Shown here piece by piece: positions 54,383 through 63,801 of a DNA stretch of 64,000 nt. Each line of letters opens with the position of its first letter. The stretch's first letter is position 1. Made by a program: the position numbers and the translations under genes. Below the pieces are notes generated by a model. That model saw nothing but the letters and a program-made list of their open reading frames with translations. It was not told the origin of the DNA and did not search any database. This stretch comes from Planococcus glaciei (GTDB taxonomy: Bacteria > Bacillota > Bacilli > Bacillales_A > Planococcaceae), in contig NZ_FNDC01000012.1 of the NCBI RefSeq assembly GCF_900099655.1, forward strand, positions 62,001-126,000, written 5' to 3'.

Positions 54383-54697
54383 GACGTTCCTCCTGAACAA
54401 AACTAATCGACTTGGAATTAATAAAAAACCTCTATATTAAACACATTTATGATTTATTCAAAAATAAAATAAGATAAATTTTACATTTATAATAAACTTG
54501 CATCGTTTTTTATGATACCAATGCCAAGAAAGATTAACAATAGGGCTAAAGATAATTTTATTGTAAAAGAATTTTATAAGTTCTTCAAAACCATGTCTTT
54601 TTCCCTACTAAATCAAAAGCATCCCTAGCTTTCCTTTTTGGAAGCTGGGACTGCTTTTAGCAACAGTCTTTGGATCGTCAAAGACTTTGACTTCATT

Positions 54698-55774
54698 CTA
54701 GACCGGTGCCACCATACTGCCAATTTCTTTCTCAAGAATCGGCACTACTTGAGCAGCCAGCATTTCGATGTTTTCCTGCACCTTGCCGAACGGTATGCCG
54801 CCAATATCCATTTGGGCCATAAAGCGCCTGTGGCCGAACAATTCATGCTGCCGGAGTATTTTCTCCGCAACGTGTTCCGGGCTCCCGACAAACAAAGCGG
54901 TTTCCGGACCCGCTAACTGTTCAAAATCATTCCGTGTCATTCGCGAGCTCATTCCGCGCTGGCGATTGACGTAGTACCAGTAGTTGGCATAGTACGGATA
55001 AAACTCCTCTTTCGCTTGCTCTGTAGTTTTTGCCAGGTAAGCGTGGCCGGTCACCCCGACTTGTAACGATGCGGGCGAATGGCCCGCTTCGATTCCCGCC
55101 TGCCGATAGATATCGACAAGCGGCTTAAACCGTATGGGATCGCCTCCAAGAATAGCAAGCGCCATTCCGACGCCCATGCGTCCGGCGCGGGCTGCACTTT
55201 CAGGCGTTCCGCCAACCCCAATCCAGATGGGCAGTTTGCTTTGCAATGGCCGGGGCGCAATTTCCGCGCGCTCTATCGGTGATCGGAATTTACCTTTCCA
55301 CGAAACGATGTCGCTGTCGTTCAGTTTCATTATTAACTCCATATGTTCACTAAAGAGCTCATTATAGTCTTTCATGCTGTATCCAAACAGAGGAAACGAT
55401 TCAATGAAAGCTCCTCGGCCAGCCAAAATCTCAGCACGGCCGCCGGAAACCAAATCCAAAGTTGCAAAGTCTTCGTACAACCGGACCGGATCAAGTGTAC
55501 TCAAGACGCTGGTCGCACTCGTCAAGCGGATTTGTTCGGTCGCTTGGGCAATTGCAGCCAGCACGACCGCAGGCGAAGAAACCGCATAATCCAGGCGGTG
55601 ATGCTCACCTACCCCGAAGATATCGAGGCCAGCCCGGTCCGCCAGTTTCCCCGCTTCTATAATTTCGTCCATCCGCTGTTTGGGGCTGATCATTTCTCCT
55701 GTCAGGGGATTCGGTCCGATATCCGCTAACGTGTACATTCCGACTTCAAAGCCTTGTTGTTTTAATTTAACCAC
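54698..55774 (-). CDS. LLM-class flavin-dependent oxidoreductase
   Basis: A 358-residue luciferase-like monooxygenase (bacterial luciferase fold): FEVGMYTLADIGPNPLTGE, GVGEHHRLDYAVSSPAVVLAAIAQATEQIRLTSA and LAGRGAFIESFPLFGY are typical. It uses FMNH2 or F420-type cofactors supplied by a separate reductase. GTG start at 55774 follows AAGGAGCG. Substrate unknown. Confidence 0.9.
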   Translation of the reverse strand: MVKLKQQGFEVGMYTLADIGPNPLTGEMISPKQRMDEIIEAGKLADRAGLDIFGVGEHHRLDYAVSSPAVVLAAIAQATEQIRLTSATSVLSTLDPVRLYEDFATLDLVSGGRAEILAGRGAFIESFPLFGYSMKDYNELFSEHMELIMKLNDSDIVSWKGKFRSPIERAEIAPRPLQSKLPIWIGVGGTPESAARAGRMGVGMALAILGGDPIRFKPLVDIYRQAGIEAGHSPASLQVGVTGHAYLAKTTEQAKEEFYPYYANYWYYVNRQRGMSSRMTRNDFEQLAGPETALFVGSPEHVAEKILRQHELFGHRRFMAQMDIGGIPFGKVQENIEMLAAQVVPILEKEIGSMVAPV

Positions 55775-56107
55775 TTAATTCGCTCCTTCTTACGCTGCCG
55801 TCCGCAACGGCAAATTATTAGTTACTTTATGTAACTTACTATATTATGATTATCCAATGATGTCAAACCTTCGTCTTGCGGAACCAGCTTTTTGTGCCGT
55901 TCCCCTTTTTTTATGGACACAACTGCAACACAATATTTAAAAAAAGTTCTGCTAAAATCTGATTGAATGAAACTTTTGCCGCGTTCCATACGTAACAACA
56001 ACAAAGAAACATTTTCAACGATTTGAACTTAATTTCACAAGGGTTTGATTCCCTGGAATTTAAGGAATACTATGAACCTGTTTTAAAATCCAAAGGAGAC
56101 GATCGAT
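55775..56107. other. Intergenic region between divergent genes
   Basis: Holds the promoters of the LLM oxidoreductase and the BI-1 gene. A small inverted repeat AGTTAC-TTTAT-GTAACT lies near 55819. No gene seen. Confidence 0.35.
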
Positions 56108-56842
56108 GTGAGAAGTGGAAATCCGAGTTTGAAAGATGAAGTGTTTGAAAAAGGCGGTTATGCCAGTTCCGGCCGCACGATGACCATTCAAGGAACGGTC
56201 AATAAGACGTTCATATTATTGCTTTTGGTATTGGCAACAGCGGTCTATTCCTGGAATCAGTACCTCAGCAATCCTGAAACCATCCTGCCCTTGATCCTGG
56301 TCGGCGGCATCGGCGGCTTTGTCGTCGCGATGGTTACGATTTTCGTGCCGAAAGCGGCTCCGTTTACAGCTCCGCTTTATGCACTGCTGGAAGGTTTGTT
56401 CATCGGGGCGATTTCGGCCCAGTACGAAGTGCAATACGGGGGCATCGTGTTCCAGGCCGTCCTGTTGACCATCGGAGTGCTTTTGAGTTTGCTGCTTGCC
56501 TATAAGTCCGGATTCATCAAAGTGACGCAGAACTTCCGCTTGGGTGTAGTCGCTGCGACCGGCGCGATCTTCGTTGTGTATTTGATATCGTTTGTCGGCA
56601 GCTTTTTCGGCTTTAACATTCCGCATTTGCATGAATCGACGCCGCTTGGCATTATCATCAGCATCGTCATTGTCATCATTGCCGCACTGAATCTGGTGCT
56701 GGATTTTGATTACATCGAAAATGCTTCCGAAAAGCGCGTTCCGAAATATTTTGAATGGTACGGAGCCTTCGGCCTGCTGGTAACGCTCGTTTGGCTGTAT
56801 CTTGAAATTCTTCGTTTGCTTGCTAAATTGCGCGACAGATAA
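56108..56842 (+). CDS. Bax inhibitor-1/YccA family membrane protein
   Basis: A 244-residue seven-TM protein. GTG start at 56108 follows AAAGGAGACG. The family pattern (TFILLLLVLATAVYSW, TAPLYALLEGLFIGAISAQYE, ASEKRVPKYFEWYGAFGLLVTLVWLYLEILRLL) fits the BI-1-like YccA/YetJ family, some of which leak Ca2+ in a pH-dependent way. Function here not tested. Confidence 0.9.
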   Translation: MRSGNPSLKDEVFEKGGYASSGRTMTIQGTVNKTFILLLLVLATAVYSWNQYLSNPETILPLILVGGIGGFVVAMVTIFVPKAAPFTAPLYALLEGLFIGAISAQYEVQYGGIVFQAVLLTIGVLLSLLLAYKSGFIKVTQNFRLGVVAATGAIFVVYLISFVGSFFGFNIPHLHESTPLGIIISIVIVIIAALNLVLDFDYIENASEKRVPKYFEWYGAFGLLVTLVWLYLEILRLLAKLRDR

Positions 56843-56856
56843 AACAGCGGATAACA

Positions 56857-56901
56857 AAACAGCCAATTTCCCTCGTTTCAGAGAGGAAATCGGCTGTTTT
56901 T
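56857..56901 (+). terminator. Terminator of the BI-1 gene
   Basis: Stem AAAACAGCCAATTTCC / GGAAATCGGCTGTTTT and T run. Confidence 0.85.
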
Positions 56902-57018
56902 AGTTTATCTAAAAATGCAGCGCCTAAAAATCGAACTTAAAGCTGTGGGTCGCGCTTGCTTAAGCGCGGCGGCTGCATCCAACACCTAATAAGCCAAGTC
57001 TTGCTTCCATTTTCTGCT

Positions 57019-57981
57019 TCAAGCTCTTCCATCAAGCAGCTGAGTAGCCTCGTCGAGAGAAGGGATTGCCGGTATCGCACCTTTTTTAGTGGTCCCCAAA
57101 GCCGCGACCGCATTGGCGAATAAAATCATGGTTTCCAGCTCTTCAGCTTGTATTGCTTCCCACGAAGCATCTTTCTGAAGAAATTGATGCAAAAAAGCGC
57201 CGAAGAACAGATCGCCTGCTCCTGTAGTATCGATTGTATCCACTTGGAATCCCGCAATGTGTCCCGTACCTTTTCCAAATCGGTAAAAACAGCCTTTAGC
57301 CCCCAACGTAACTAAGACAATTTTTATTTTGAATTTCTCCAACAAAAAGCGAGTCCCTTCTTCCAGGTCATGGATGCCCGTAGTAAACTCCAATTCTTCA
57401 TCAGATAGTTTCAAAACATCCGCATACTGCATGCCTTCAAGGATCGTTTCTTTTGCCTGGCTTAAACTTTCCCATAGCGCCGGACGCAGATTTGGATCAT
57501 AGGAAATTAAAACACCTTTCGCTTTTGCCGCTTGCAGTGCCTTTAATGTGGCCGTCTTGGCCGGTTCATGCGTCATAGAAAGCGAACCGAAATGAAAGAT
57601 CTTTGCCTGTTGCACCAATTCAACATCAACTTCCTGTTCCTGCAGCATGATGTCAGCTCCAGGAGAACGGTAGAATTGAAAAGAACGGTCGCCGTCTTCC
57701 TTCAGATGCACAAATGCCAATGTGGTATTTACATCTTTTGAATAGATTAAGCCTTGTGTATCAATTCCGTTTTTCCGGAGCGTCTCCCCTAAAAAAGAGC
57801 CGAATTGGTCCTTCCCCACTTTTCCTATAAAAGCGGTTGTTGCATGGAATTTAGCCAGTGTCGCAAGAACATTCGCGGGTGCTCCGCCAGGGTTCGATTC
57901 AAACAAGGCATTTCCATTTGCCGACTTTCCGGCTGGTGTAAAATCAATCAGAAGTTCACCAAGTGCAACGACGTCATACAT
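57019..57981 (-). CDS. scrK: Fructokinase, PfkB family
   Basis: A 320-residue ribokinase-fold sugar kinase: GELLIDFTPAG, GGAPANVLATLAKFHA and the C-terminal signature DTTGAGDLFFGAF with the catalytic Asp. It phosphorylates fructose released by the neighbouring sucrose-6-phosphate hydrolase. It begins 125 bases after the hydrolase, separated by a terminator, so it may have its own transcript. ATG follows GGAGGGG. Confidence 0.9.
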   Translation of the reverse strand: MYDVVALGELLIDFTPAGKSANGNALFESNPGGAPANVLATLAKFHATTAFIGKVGKDQFGSFLGETLRKNGIDTQGLIYSKDVNTTLAFVHLKEDGDRSFQFYRSPGADIMLQEQEVDVELVQQAKIFHFGSLSMTHEPAKTATLKALQAAKAKGVLISYDPNLRPALWESLSQAKETILEGMQYADVLKLSDEELEFTTGIHDLEEGTRFLLEKFKIKIVLVTLGAKGCFYRFGKGTGHIAGFQVDTIDTTGAGDLFFGAFLHQFLQKDASWEAIQAEELETMILFANAVAALGTTKKGAIPAIPSLDEATQLLDGRA

Positions 57982-58067
57982 AAAAACCCCTCCTTAGTTA
58001 TAGCTTCAAATGCGTGCCGTGAACCCCGAAAATAAAAGCTGTTGCATCGCTGTACGGGCCTTAATGC

Positions 58068-58104
58068 AAAACCATCGGCCGAAACTGCTTCGGCCGATGG
58101 TTTT
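58068..58104 (-). terminator. Terminator of the sucrose-6-phosphate hydrolase gene
   Basis: Perfect 16-bp stem AACCATCGGCCGAA and its complement with T run on the minus strand. Confidence 0.88.
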
Positions 58105-58106
58105 CG

Positions 58107-59561
58107 TTACAGCTCTTTCGGATTTCGCAAATTCCACTTTTCAAGTGTTGCATCCACTCGTCCATCTGCAGTGATGAATACATCCACATCAGTTGCTTCG
58201 GCAAAGAACCGGGCCGTAAAGACTTCCTCTCCTCCATTGACAAACAGTTCAATCGAGCTGGTATCGAGGAAGATATGAAGGTCTTCAAGCTTGTCCAAAA
58301 AGCAGCTTCGGCTTTCAATCTTGCCGTCGATGAACCGCTTTCTTTCTAAAGTCAAGCGCTTCATATGCTGGATATAGACGATGGACAAGTTTTTACGGAT
58401 TTCGATTTTTATGGTATCGGCTTGATTTTCGTGGAAACAGGCTTTGATTTCACTGACTGTTCCGGCCAGTTCCGGCCAAGTCTTTGTTTCATCTTCGATG
58501 CTTGTTCTGCACTGGAACCCATTTTCTTCCCGCAGCTTTTGGAGTTCTTGCACCGGCTTTTGAATGATCCGGTTGTTTTTCAGTTCGATTTCCCGGGGGA
58601 TCGTCAAGGCATGCACCCAGCCTTTTTCAATGGTTGGCTGGTGAGTTTCCTGCTCGTCGGTCATGCCCATCCAGCCCAGCATGATTCTTCTCCCCAGCTG
58701 ATCGTGAAACGTTTGGGGGGCATAGAAATCAAACCCCCGGTCCAGTTCAATAAATTCGCCGTGCGGAAACTCAGTGGTCCCGACATTCCATTTCCCGACA
58801 AAGTATCCTGATTGAAACACATTGTGGTAAAAGCTTTCTTTTGCTTCCAACCCCTGAGGCGACACGATCAAGACGTCGTTTCCATCCAGTTCAAAAAAAT
58901 CCGGACATTCCCACATATAGCCGAAATCAACCAAACCGTTAATCCGGTTTCCGGCAAGCGTTCCTTTCAGCTCCCATTCCTTCAAATCAGATGAAGCAAA
59001 CAGGACAACGGCACCTTCCTGAGAAAAGGTCTGCGCCCCTATGACCATGTACCAGACGCCGTCTCGTTTCCAAACTTTCGGATCCCGGAAATGGGACGTG
59101 TATCCTTCCGGCAGCAGAACCACAGGGCCTTTTTTCTCGAAAATAAACCCGTTGTGCGAAACGGCCATGCATTGATACGTTTCAAGTATGTTGTTGTCAT
59201 GTCCAACGTTCCCGCTGTAGAACAGCACCATGTCTCCATCAACTTCAACTGCACTTCCGGAAAAACATCCGTCTCTTTCATACCATTCACTCGGAACGAG
59301 CGATGGCGGGTGTTCTTGCCAATAAATAAGGTCTTGGGATGTGCAGTGGCCCCAGCATTTAGCTCCGTGTACAGTCCCGAACGGATTCCACTGGAAAAAC
59401 ACATGATAGGTGCCTTTATACTGGATGAGTCCATTTGGGTCATTCAGCAAGCCGACCGCAGGCATTAAGTGGTATTGCAGCCGGTGCGGATCGATGTGCT
59501 TGTCTTTTTGGTAAGTTTCTAGTGTATGATTCAACCTTTCAAACCAGTTTATAGTATTCAT
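58107..59561 (-). CDS. scrB: Sucrose-6-phosphate hydrolase (GH32)
   Basis: A 484-residue GH32 enzyme. The nucleophile D41 is in GLLNDPNG, the transition-state stabiliser in FRDPKVW, and the acid/base Glu in MWECPDFF. The C-terminal third is the beta-sandwich domain. It cleaves sucrose-6-phosphate to glucose-6-phosphate and fructose. No PTS gene is seen in the window. ATG follows GGGAGTTTG. Confidence 0.93.
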   Translation of the reverse strand: MNTINWFERLNHTLETYQKDKHIDPHRLQYHLMPAVGLLNDPNGLIQYKGTYHVFFQWNPFGTVHGAKCWGHCTSQDLIYWQEHPPSLVPSEWYERDGCFSGSAVEVDGDMVLFYSGNVGHDNNILETYQCMAVSHNGFIFEKKGPVVLLPEGYTSHFRDPKVWKRDGVWYMVIGAQTFSQEGAVVLFASSDLKEWELKGTLAGNRINGLVDFGYMWECPDFFELDGNDVLIVSPQGLEAKESFYHNVFQSGYFVGKWNVGTTEFPHGEFIELDRGFDFYAPQTFHDQLGRRIMLGWMGMTDEQETHQPTIEKGWVHALTIPREIELKNNRIIQKPVQELQKLREENGFQCRTSIEDETKTWPELAGTVSEIKACFHENQADTIKIEIRKNLSIVYIQHMKRLTLERKRFIDGKIESRSCFLDKLEDLHIFLDTSSIELFVNGGEEVFTARFFAEATDVDVFITADGRVDATLEKWNLRNPKEL

Positions 59562-59723
59562 GGCAAACTCCCATTTTTTTTATAATTTTTAATTGGCCTT
59601 CCCCTAAGCCATTAATCGTTGGTTTCCTTGGAGTTTATACGTCCAGCTTCTATTGTCAAAATCCCCCGTCAATCCGGAAAAATGATATTTCTTTATGAGC
59701 TGCTGTCTTCAGCTTTCGTTTTT

Positions 59724-59789
59724 TTATCTCTTCTTAGCCCTTAAGATGAAATCAAAAAAATCTACGCATTCTGAAGCTGCTTTCTGCAT
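59724..59789 (-). CDS. Possible small peptide, 21 aa, upstream of scrB
   Basis: On the minus strand an ATG at 59789 follows AAGGGGGAATTGAC. The peptide reads MQKAASECVDFFDFILRAKK and ends with R before a TAA at 59726-59724. It lies about 160 bases before scrB. Its length makes chance possible; strong ribosome binding site argues for translation. Could be a leader or regulatory peptide. Confidence 0.35.
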   Translation of the reverse strand: MQKAASECVDFFDFILRAKKR

Positions 59790-59984
59790 GTCAATTCCCC
59801 CTTATTTTTTATTATCTTTCTTACCTAATCATACGGCTAAATGATTTAAAAGTTTCATAATAGTTAAAAAAATAACACATTTTATTTAACTTTGTGACTA
59901 TATAGTTACAATATATTAGAATTTTTCGTTTCCCCGTCAAAATTCAAAAACAGGTAGTTGGCAACAAGCAAAATCGAAATCCCC

Positions 59985-60013
59985 TTTACTTCCTCCACCC
60001 CTTCCGCTACACT
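59985..60013 (+). promoter_or_regulatory. Promoter of the TPP-riboswitch operon
   Basis: -35 TTTACT (59985-59990) and -10 TACACT (60008-60013) with a 17-base spacer, some 50 bases before the riboswitch. Confidence 0.5.
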
Positions 60014-60063
60014 AGACCCATCGGGGCAAACCCCGGATCACAAAAAACTGCATACCGTTTTCT

Positions 60064-60154
60064 GCACTGGGGGTGCCCGATTTTCGGCTGAGATGCAAGC
60101 GCAAGCTTCGATCCCTTATGACTCGATCCAGGTAATACTGGCGTGAGGAAGTGC
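60064..60154 (+). promoter_or_regulatory. TPP riboswitch (THI element)
   Basis: Core motifs in order: GCACTGGGGGTGCCC, GGCTGAGATG, the CCCTTATGACTCGATCCAGG stretch, TAATACTGGCGTGAGGAAGT and the closing stem GTGC. A terminator follows at 60206-60236, so TPP binding should end transcription before ykoFEDC. Confidence 0.94.
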
Positions 60155-60205
60155 GGTGACTTTCCGCAATTGGATCTTTCTTGAATTTAATTGTTATGGA
60201 ATAGT

Positions 60206-60236
60206 GGCTGCATCTTCACGGATGCAGCCTTTTTTT
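60206..60236 (+). terminator. Expression-platform terminator of the TPP riboswitch
   Basis: Stem GGCTGCATC / GATGCAGCC, loop of about six bases, then seven T. Confidence 0.9.
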
Positions 60237-60265
60237 GTGCAATTTTTTGAGGAGGAGAATTTATT

Positions 60266-60865
60266 ATGGAACCACTGCAATGCGGCACAAGCCCGATTGT
60301 CGGATTTCGCTTTTCTTTGCATCCGATGACCGGCAATTTTATCAAGGTAATTAAAGGGGCTTTAAACGAAACGGACACCTCGAACGTCTGGATGCATACC
60401 GATGACGTCTCGACGGTCATCCGCGGCAAACAAAACCACGTCTTCAATGTGGCGAAAGCACTTACGCTGCATGCAGCCAAGACCGGTGAGCATGTCGCAT
60501 TGTCCGGAACGTTTTCAATCGGCTGTCCGGGAGATTCTGCAGGCGACGTCTACTTGGATAAAGACGACGTGCTGCTGAATACCGATGAAACGAAACAATA
60601 CGTGTCTTCTCAATTTGCGCTATATCCGATGAACAACCCGGATTACATGGCCGTCATTTACCGTGAAGTCGACCGTGCCAAAGAGCGAGGCGTCTTTAAC
60701 GAATCGATGCATTACGCGAGCGGCATCCACGGCGATATCCATGAGGTCTTCGCGTTTTACGAAGAAGCATTTACGAATGCCTGCTCCGAAGAGCACCGCC
60801 ATTTGGTCATGACGGTATCCATGAGCATCAACAGCCCGTCGCATAGAGGCATTAAAGATGCTTAA
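60266..60865 (+). CDS. ykoF: Thiamine/HMP-binding protein YkoF
   Basis: A 199-residue cytosolic protein. ATG at 60266 follows AGGAGGAG. Two related ACT-like repeats (GFRFSLHPMTGNFIKVI; SQFALYPMNNPDYMAVIY) match YkoF of B. subtilis, which binds thiamine and hydroxymethylpyrimidine. First gene of the TPP-controlled operon; it probably supports uptake by the YkoEDC transporter. Confidence 0.92.
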   Translation: MEPLQCGTSPIVGFRFSLHPMTGNFIKVIKGALNETDTSNVWMHTDDVSTVIRGKQNHVFNVAKALTLHAAKTGEHVALSGTFSIGCPGDSAGDVYLDKDDVLLNTDETKQYVSSQFALYPMNNPDYMAVIYREVDRAKERGVFNESMHYASGIHGDIHEVFAFYEEAFTNACSEEHRHLVMTVSMSINSPSHRGIKDA

Positions 60866-61439
60866 ATCCTGGAAGCTGAAAGAAGTTGTGCTGATGTCGC
60901 TGTTTGCCATCGTGTTTGGCATCGTCTATTTGCTGTTTGTCCATCTTTCGAATATCTGGGCCGGCATTATCGGACCTATCGCCTATGAATGGCTGTTCGG
61001 CATCTGGTTTATCGTGTCGATCATTTGCATGAACATCATCCGGAAACCAGGAGCTGCCGTGCTGTCGGAATCGATGGCGGCGGCGATTGAAGTACTGCTT
61101 GGCAATGCAGTCGGTCCGCGTCTGCTGTTGTCTGGCATTGTCCAGGGACTCGGAGCGGAAGCGGCGTTTGCAGTGACCGGATACAAGCATTTCAATCTGG
61201 CCGTGTTTATGCTGGCCGGCGCCGGTTCTGCCGTATTCAGTTTTGTGTACGGCTATTTCATCTCAGGCTACGCAGCGCTTGACCCCTCATTTGTGGCCTT
61301 GATGTTTACGCTTCGCGTCTTAAGCGGCATGATCATCGCCGGCATCGGAGGCAAATACATTTCAGACGGCTTGCTTGCGACCGGTTCGCTCCGCGGTTAC
61401 GCGATTGCCCGTGCGGAAAAAGGTGATGCCGGTGCATGA
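60858..61439 (+). CDS. ykoE: ECF transporter S component YkoE
   Basis: A 193-residue membrane protein with about five to six TM segments; pattern LLSGIVQGLGAEAAFAVTGY is typical of the YkoE S component for thiamine precursors. It overlaps ykoF by eight bases. Confidence 0.9.
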   Translation: MLKSWKLKEVVLMSLFAIVFGIVYLLFVHLSNIWAGIIGPIAYEWLFGIWFIVSIICMNIIRKPGAAVLSESMAAAIEVLLGNAVGPRLLLSGIVQGLGAEAAFAVTGYKHFNLAVFMLAGAGSAVFSFVYGYFISGYAALDPSFVALMFTLRVLSGMIIAGIGGKYISDGLLATGSLRGYAIARAEKGDAGA

Positions 61440-62862
61440 GCCGGTGTTTTCATTGAAAAATACCCATTTTCGTTTTCCGGATGACCAGGAAAACATCCTG
61501 AAAGATCTCACATTCGACATCTTTCCGGGAGAGCGCGCTGTCATATCCGGCCCGAGCGGCTGCGGCAAAAGCACTTTGCTGTATTTACTAAACCGGTTGT
61601 ATCCGCTGAACTGCGACGGAATTCTCAGCGGCAGCATCCGCCTGTTCGGAAAAAGAGCAGAAGACTATGCCCCCGGAGAAATCAATCACCGGGTCGCAAC
61701 CGTGTTCCAGGACCCCGACTCCCAGTTTTGCATGCCGACCGTTGAAGCAGAACTGGCGTTTACACTGGAAAACCTGCATGTCCCTTTTAAGGAAATGGAG
61801 AGCCGGATAACGGATGTCCTCTCATTGACCGGCTTAACGCCGCTTCGCCATGCGGTAATCCAGTCATTATCCGGCGGCATGAAGCAGCGCGTGGCAACTG
61901 CATGTGCGTTGATCATGAAACCCGAAGTGCTCTTGCTGGATGAACCCATATCCCACCTCGATCCCTTAACAGCCAAGCAGTTTATCGCCTGGCTGGACGG
62001 GTTGCAGAAACAATTTGGGTTGACGATTGTAGCCGTCGAGCACCGCCTTGATCTTTGGGAATCATTTTTCGGCCGCGATATTCAACTGGACGCAGACGGC
62101 CACATTCTCGCCGACCAGCGCTTTGCCCCAAGAGCTTCAGTGAAATTCCCGAAACGGAAAACTGCCCTTCAAACCGACCGTTCTTTGCAGGTTTCCGGAC
62201 TTTGCACTAGTGTTAACGGCAAAAGCTTGCTCCATCCGCTTTCTTTCTCCCTCCAGCGCGGCGAAGTCACGGTCGTTGCCGGACCAAACGGCAGCGGAAA
62301 ATCGACTTTGCTGAAAACGCTGTGCGGCATCTACAAAAGTTCAGGTGGCACCGTCGAATCGGACGGCATCGGCTACGTGCCGCAATCGCCTGAGTACCTG
62401 TTTCTGACGCAGCGAATTAAAGATGAAATAGCGTATTCGGGTTCATCCTCTCCAAAAGAAATCCAGGATTTAATGGAGCGCTTACGGTTAACGGACATCC
62501 AAAACGCGCATCCGTTCGCTGTCAGCCATGGGCAAAAACGGCGGGTCGCAATCGCCGCAATGCTTGCAGACAAACGGCAAGTCCTGCTGATGGATGAACC
62601 GACTTCCGGACAGGACGCTGCGGCGTTGCAGGCATTAGCGCAATTGATTGCAGAACGGGCAAACGAAGGCATTTCTTTTTTGATCGTCACGCATGACATG
62701 GAATTTGCAGCGGCCGTTGCCGATTTTGTACTACTGATCAAAGACGGTTCATTGACTGGGAAATTCGTATGTGAGGAATTATGGGCTAATGAAGAATTGC
62801 TGGCGTCGCATCATTTGCTTGCGCCAAAAGGAGTGAAGCTTCGTGCGGAATCTTTTGCATGA
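61426..62862 (+). CDS. ykoD: ECF transporter ATPase YkoD (two ABC domains)
   Basis: A 478-residue double ATPase. Domain 1 has Walker A GPSGCGKST and Walker B LLLDEP; domain 2 has GPNGSGKST and LLMDEPTSGQD. It fuses the two ATPases that energise YkoE and YkoC. ATG 61426 or GTG 61432 could be the start, both overlapping the end of ykoE. Confidence 0.92.
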   Translation: MPVHEPVFSLKNTHFRFPDDQENILKDLTFDIFPGERAVISGPSGCGKSTLLYLLNRLYPLNCDGILSGSIRLFGKRAEDYAPGEINHRVATVFQDPDSQFCMPTVEAELAFTLENLHVPFKEMESRITDVLSLTGLTPLRHAVIQSLSGGMKQRVATACALIMKPEVLLLDEPISHLDPLTAKQFIAWLDGLQKQFGLTIVAVEHRLDLWESFFGRDIQLDADGHILADQRFAPRASVKFPKRKTALQTDRSLQVSGLCTSVNGKSLLHPLSFSLQRGEVTVVAGPNGSGKSTLLKTLCGIYKSSGGTVESDGIGYVPQSPEYLFLTQRIKDEIAYSGSSSPKEIQDLMERLRLTDIQNAHPFAVSHGQKRRVAIAAMLADKRQVLLMDEPTSGQDAAALQALAQLIAERANEGISFLIVTHDMEFAAAVADFVLLIKDGSLTGKFVCEELWANEELLASHHLLAPKGVKLRAESFA

Positions 62863-63598
62863 CATGAACCCGTCCGTGAAATTCATTGCAGTGGCCTTGT
62901 CAATGATGACCATCGCCTTTTTCTTCAATCCCTGGACACCGCTGATTTTCTGGATGGGCGTTTTACTCTTCCAAGTTTTCCTGAGCCGGCTCAATTGGAA
63001 AGTATGGGCGCTGTTCATGCTGCCGTTTACCATCGGCGCTTTCGGCTATTTATGGACGACTCTCTTATTCGGGACAGAAACGGGAGGCCAGATCATCTGG
63101 TCATTTGCCGGTTTGGATATCACCGCTGAACAACTGGAGACAGCTCTGTCCCTATCTTTCCGCGTCTTGGCTTTTTCCACTTTGTCGCTGATGTTCGCGT
63201 TCACAACCGATCCGGTAAAATTTATCATGAGTTTGATGCAGCAATTAAAATTATCGCCGAAACTTGCATACGGGATAATGGTCGGATATCAATTCCTGCC
63301 GGTCATGAAAGACGAATTTACCCAAATCCAGCAGGCCCAGCGATTGCGCGGAGCCGTCGAGGAAAAGAATGCATTGAAGCGCCTGCTCGATATGCGGCGA
63401 GTGCTGATTCCGATGCTTGCCGGTGCTGTCCGAAAAGCGGAACGGTCCGCTTTCGCCATGGAAGCCCGCGGCTTTACCGGCGAAGCGAGAACCGACTATT
63501 ACCAACCCATCCGGATTGGCCGCATTGATTTTTGGATGTCTGCCCTTTTTGTACTGCTGCTGGCTGCCAGCTGCCTGGGCGGGATCTGGTTAAGCTGA
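62843..63598 (+). CDS. ykoC: ECF transporter T component YkoC
   Basis: A 251-residue membrane protein with about five TM segments and the coupling motifs (RRVLIPMLAGAVRKAERSAFAMEARGF) of EcfT/CbiQ proteins. GTG start at 62843 lies behind AAAGGAGTG and overlaps ykoD. Completes the ykoFEDC thiamine-precursor uptake operon. Confidence 0.92.
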   Translation: MRNLLHDMNPSVKFIAVALSMMTIAFFFNPWTPLIFWMGVLLFQVFLSRLNWKVWALFMLPFTIGAFGYLWTTLLFGTETGGQIIWSFAGLDITAEQLETALSLSFRVLAFSTLSLMFAFTTDPVKFIMSLMQQLKLSPKLAYGIMVGYQFLPVMKDEFTQIQQAQRLRGAVEEKNALKRLLDMRRVLIPMLAGAVRKAERSAFAMEARGFTGEARTDYYQPIRIGRIDFWMSALFVLLLAASCLGGIWLS

Positions 63599-63600
63599 AG

Positions 63601-63645
63601 GAAACAGGAAGTGAAAAGTTAACGCTTTTCTTTTCCTGTTTTTTC
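63601..63645 (+). terminator. Terminator of the ykoFEDC operon
   Basis: Stem AACAGGAAGTGAAAAG / CTTTTCTTTTCCTGTT (imperfect) and T run. Confidence 0.85.
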
Positions 63646-63754
63646 TTTTAGCATCTTTTGCTTCTTGTTGCTGGTTTTGAATTTATTTAATTACCCTTAT
63701 GTAGTTTTATACAAATACTACTCGCTAAAAAGACTACATAATATAATTATGAAA

Positions 63755-63790
63755 TAAAAAAACCAACCGCTTTCAGTTGGTTTCTTTTTT
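63755..63790 (-). terminator. Terminator of the right-edge gene
   Basis: Stem AAACCAAC / GTTGGTTT with a T run on the minus strand. Confidence 0.75.
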
Positions 63791-63801
63791 ATTTGCGCTC
63801 T

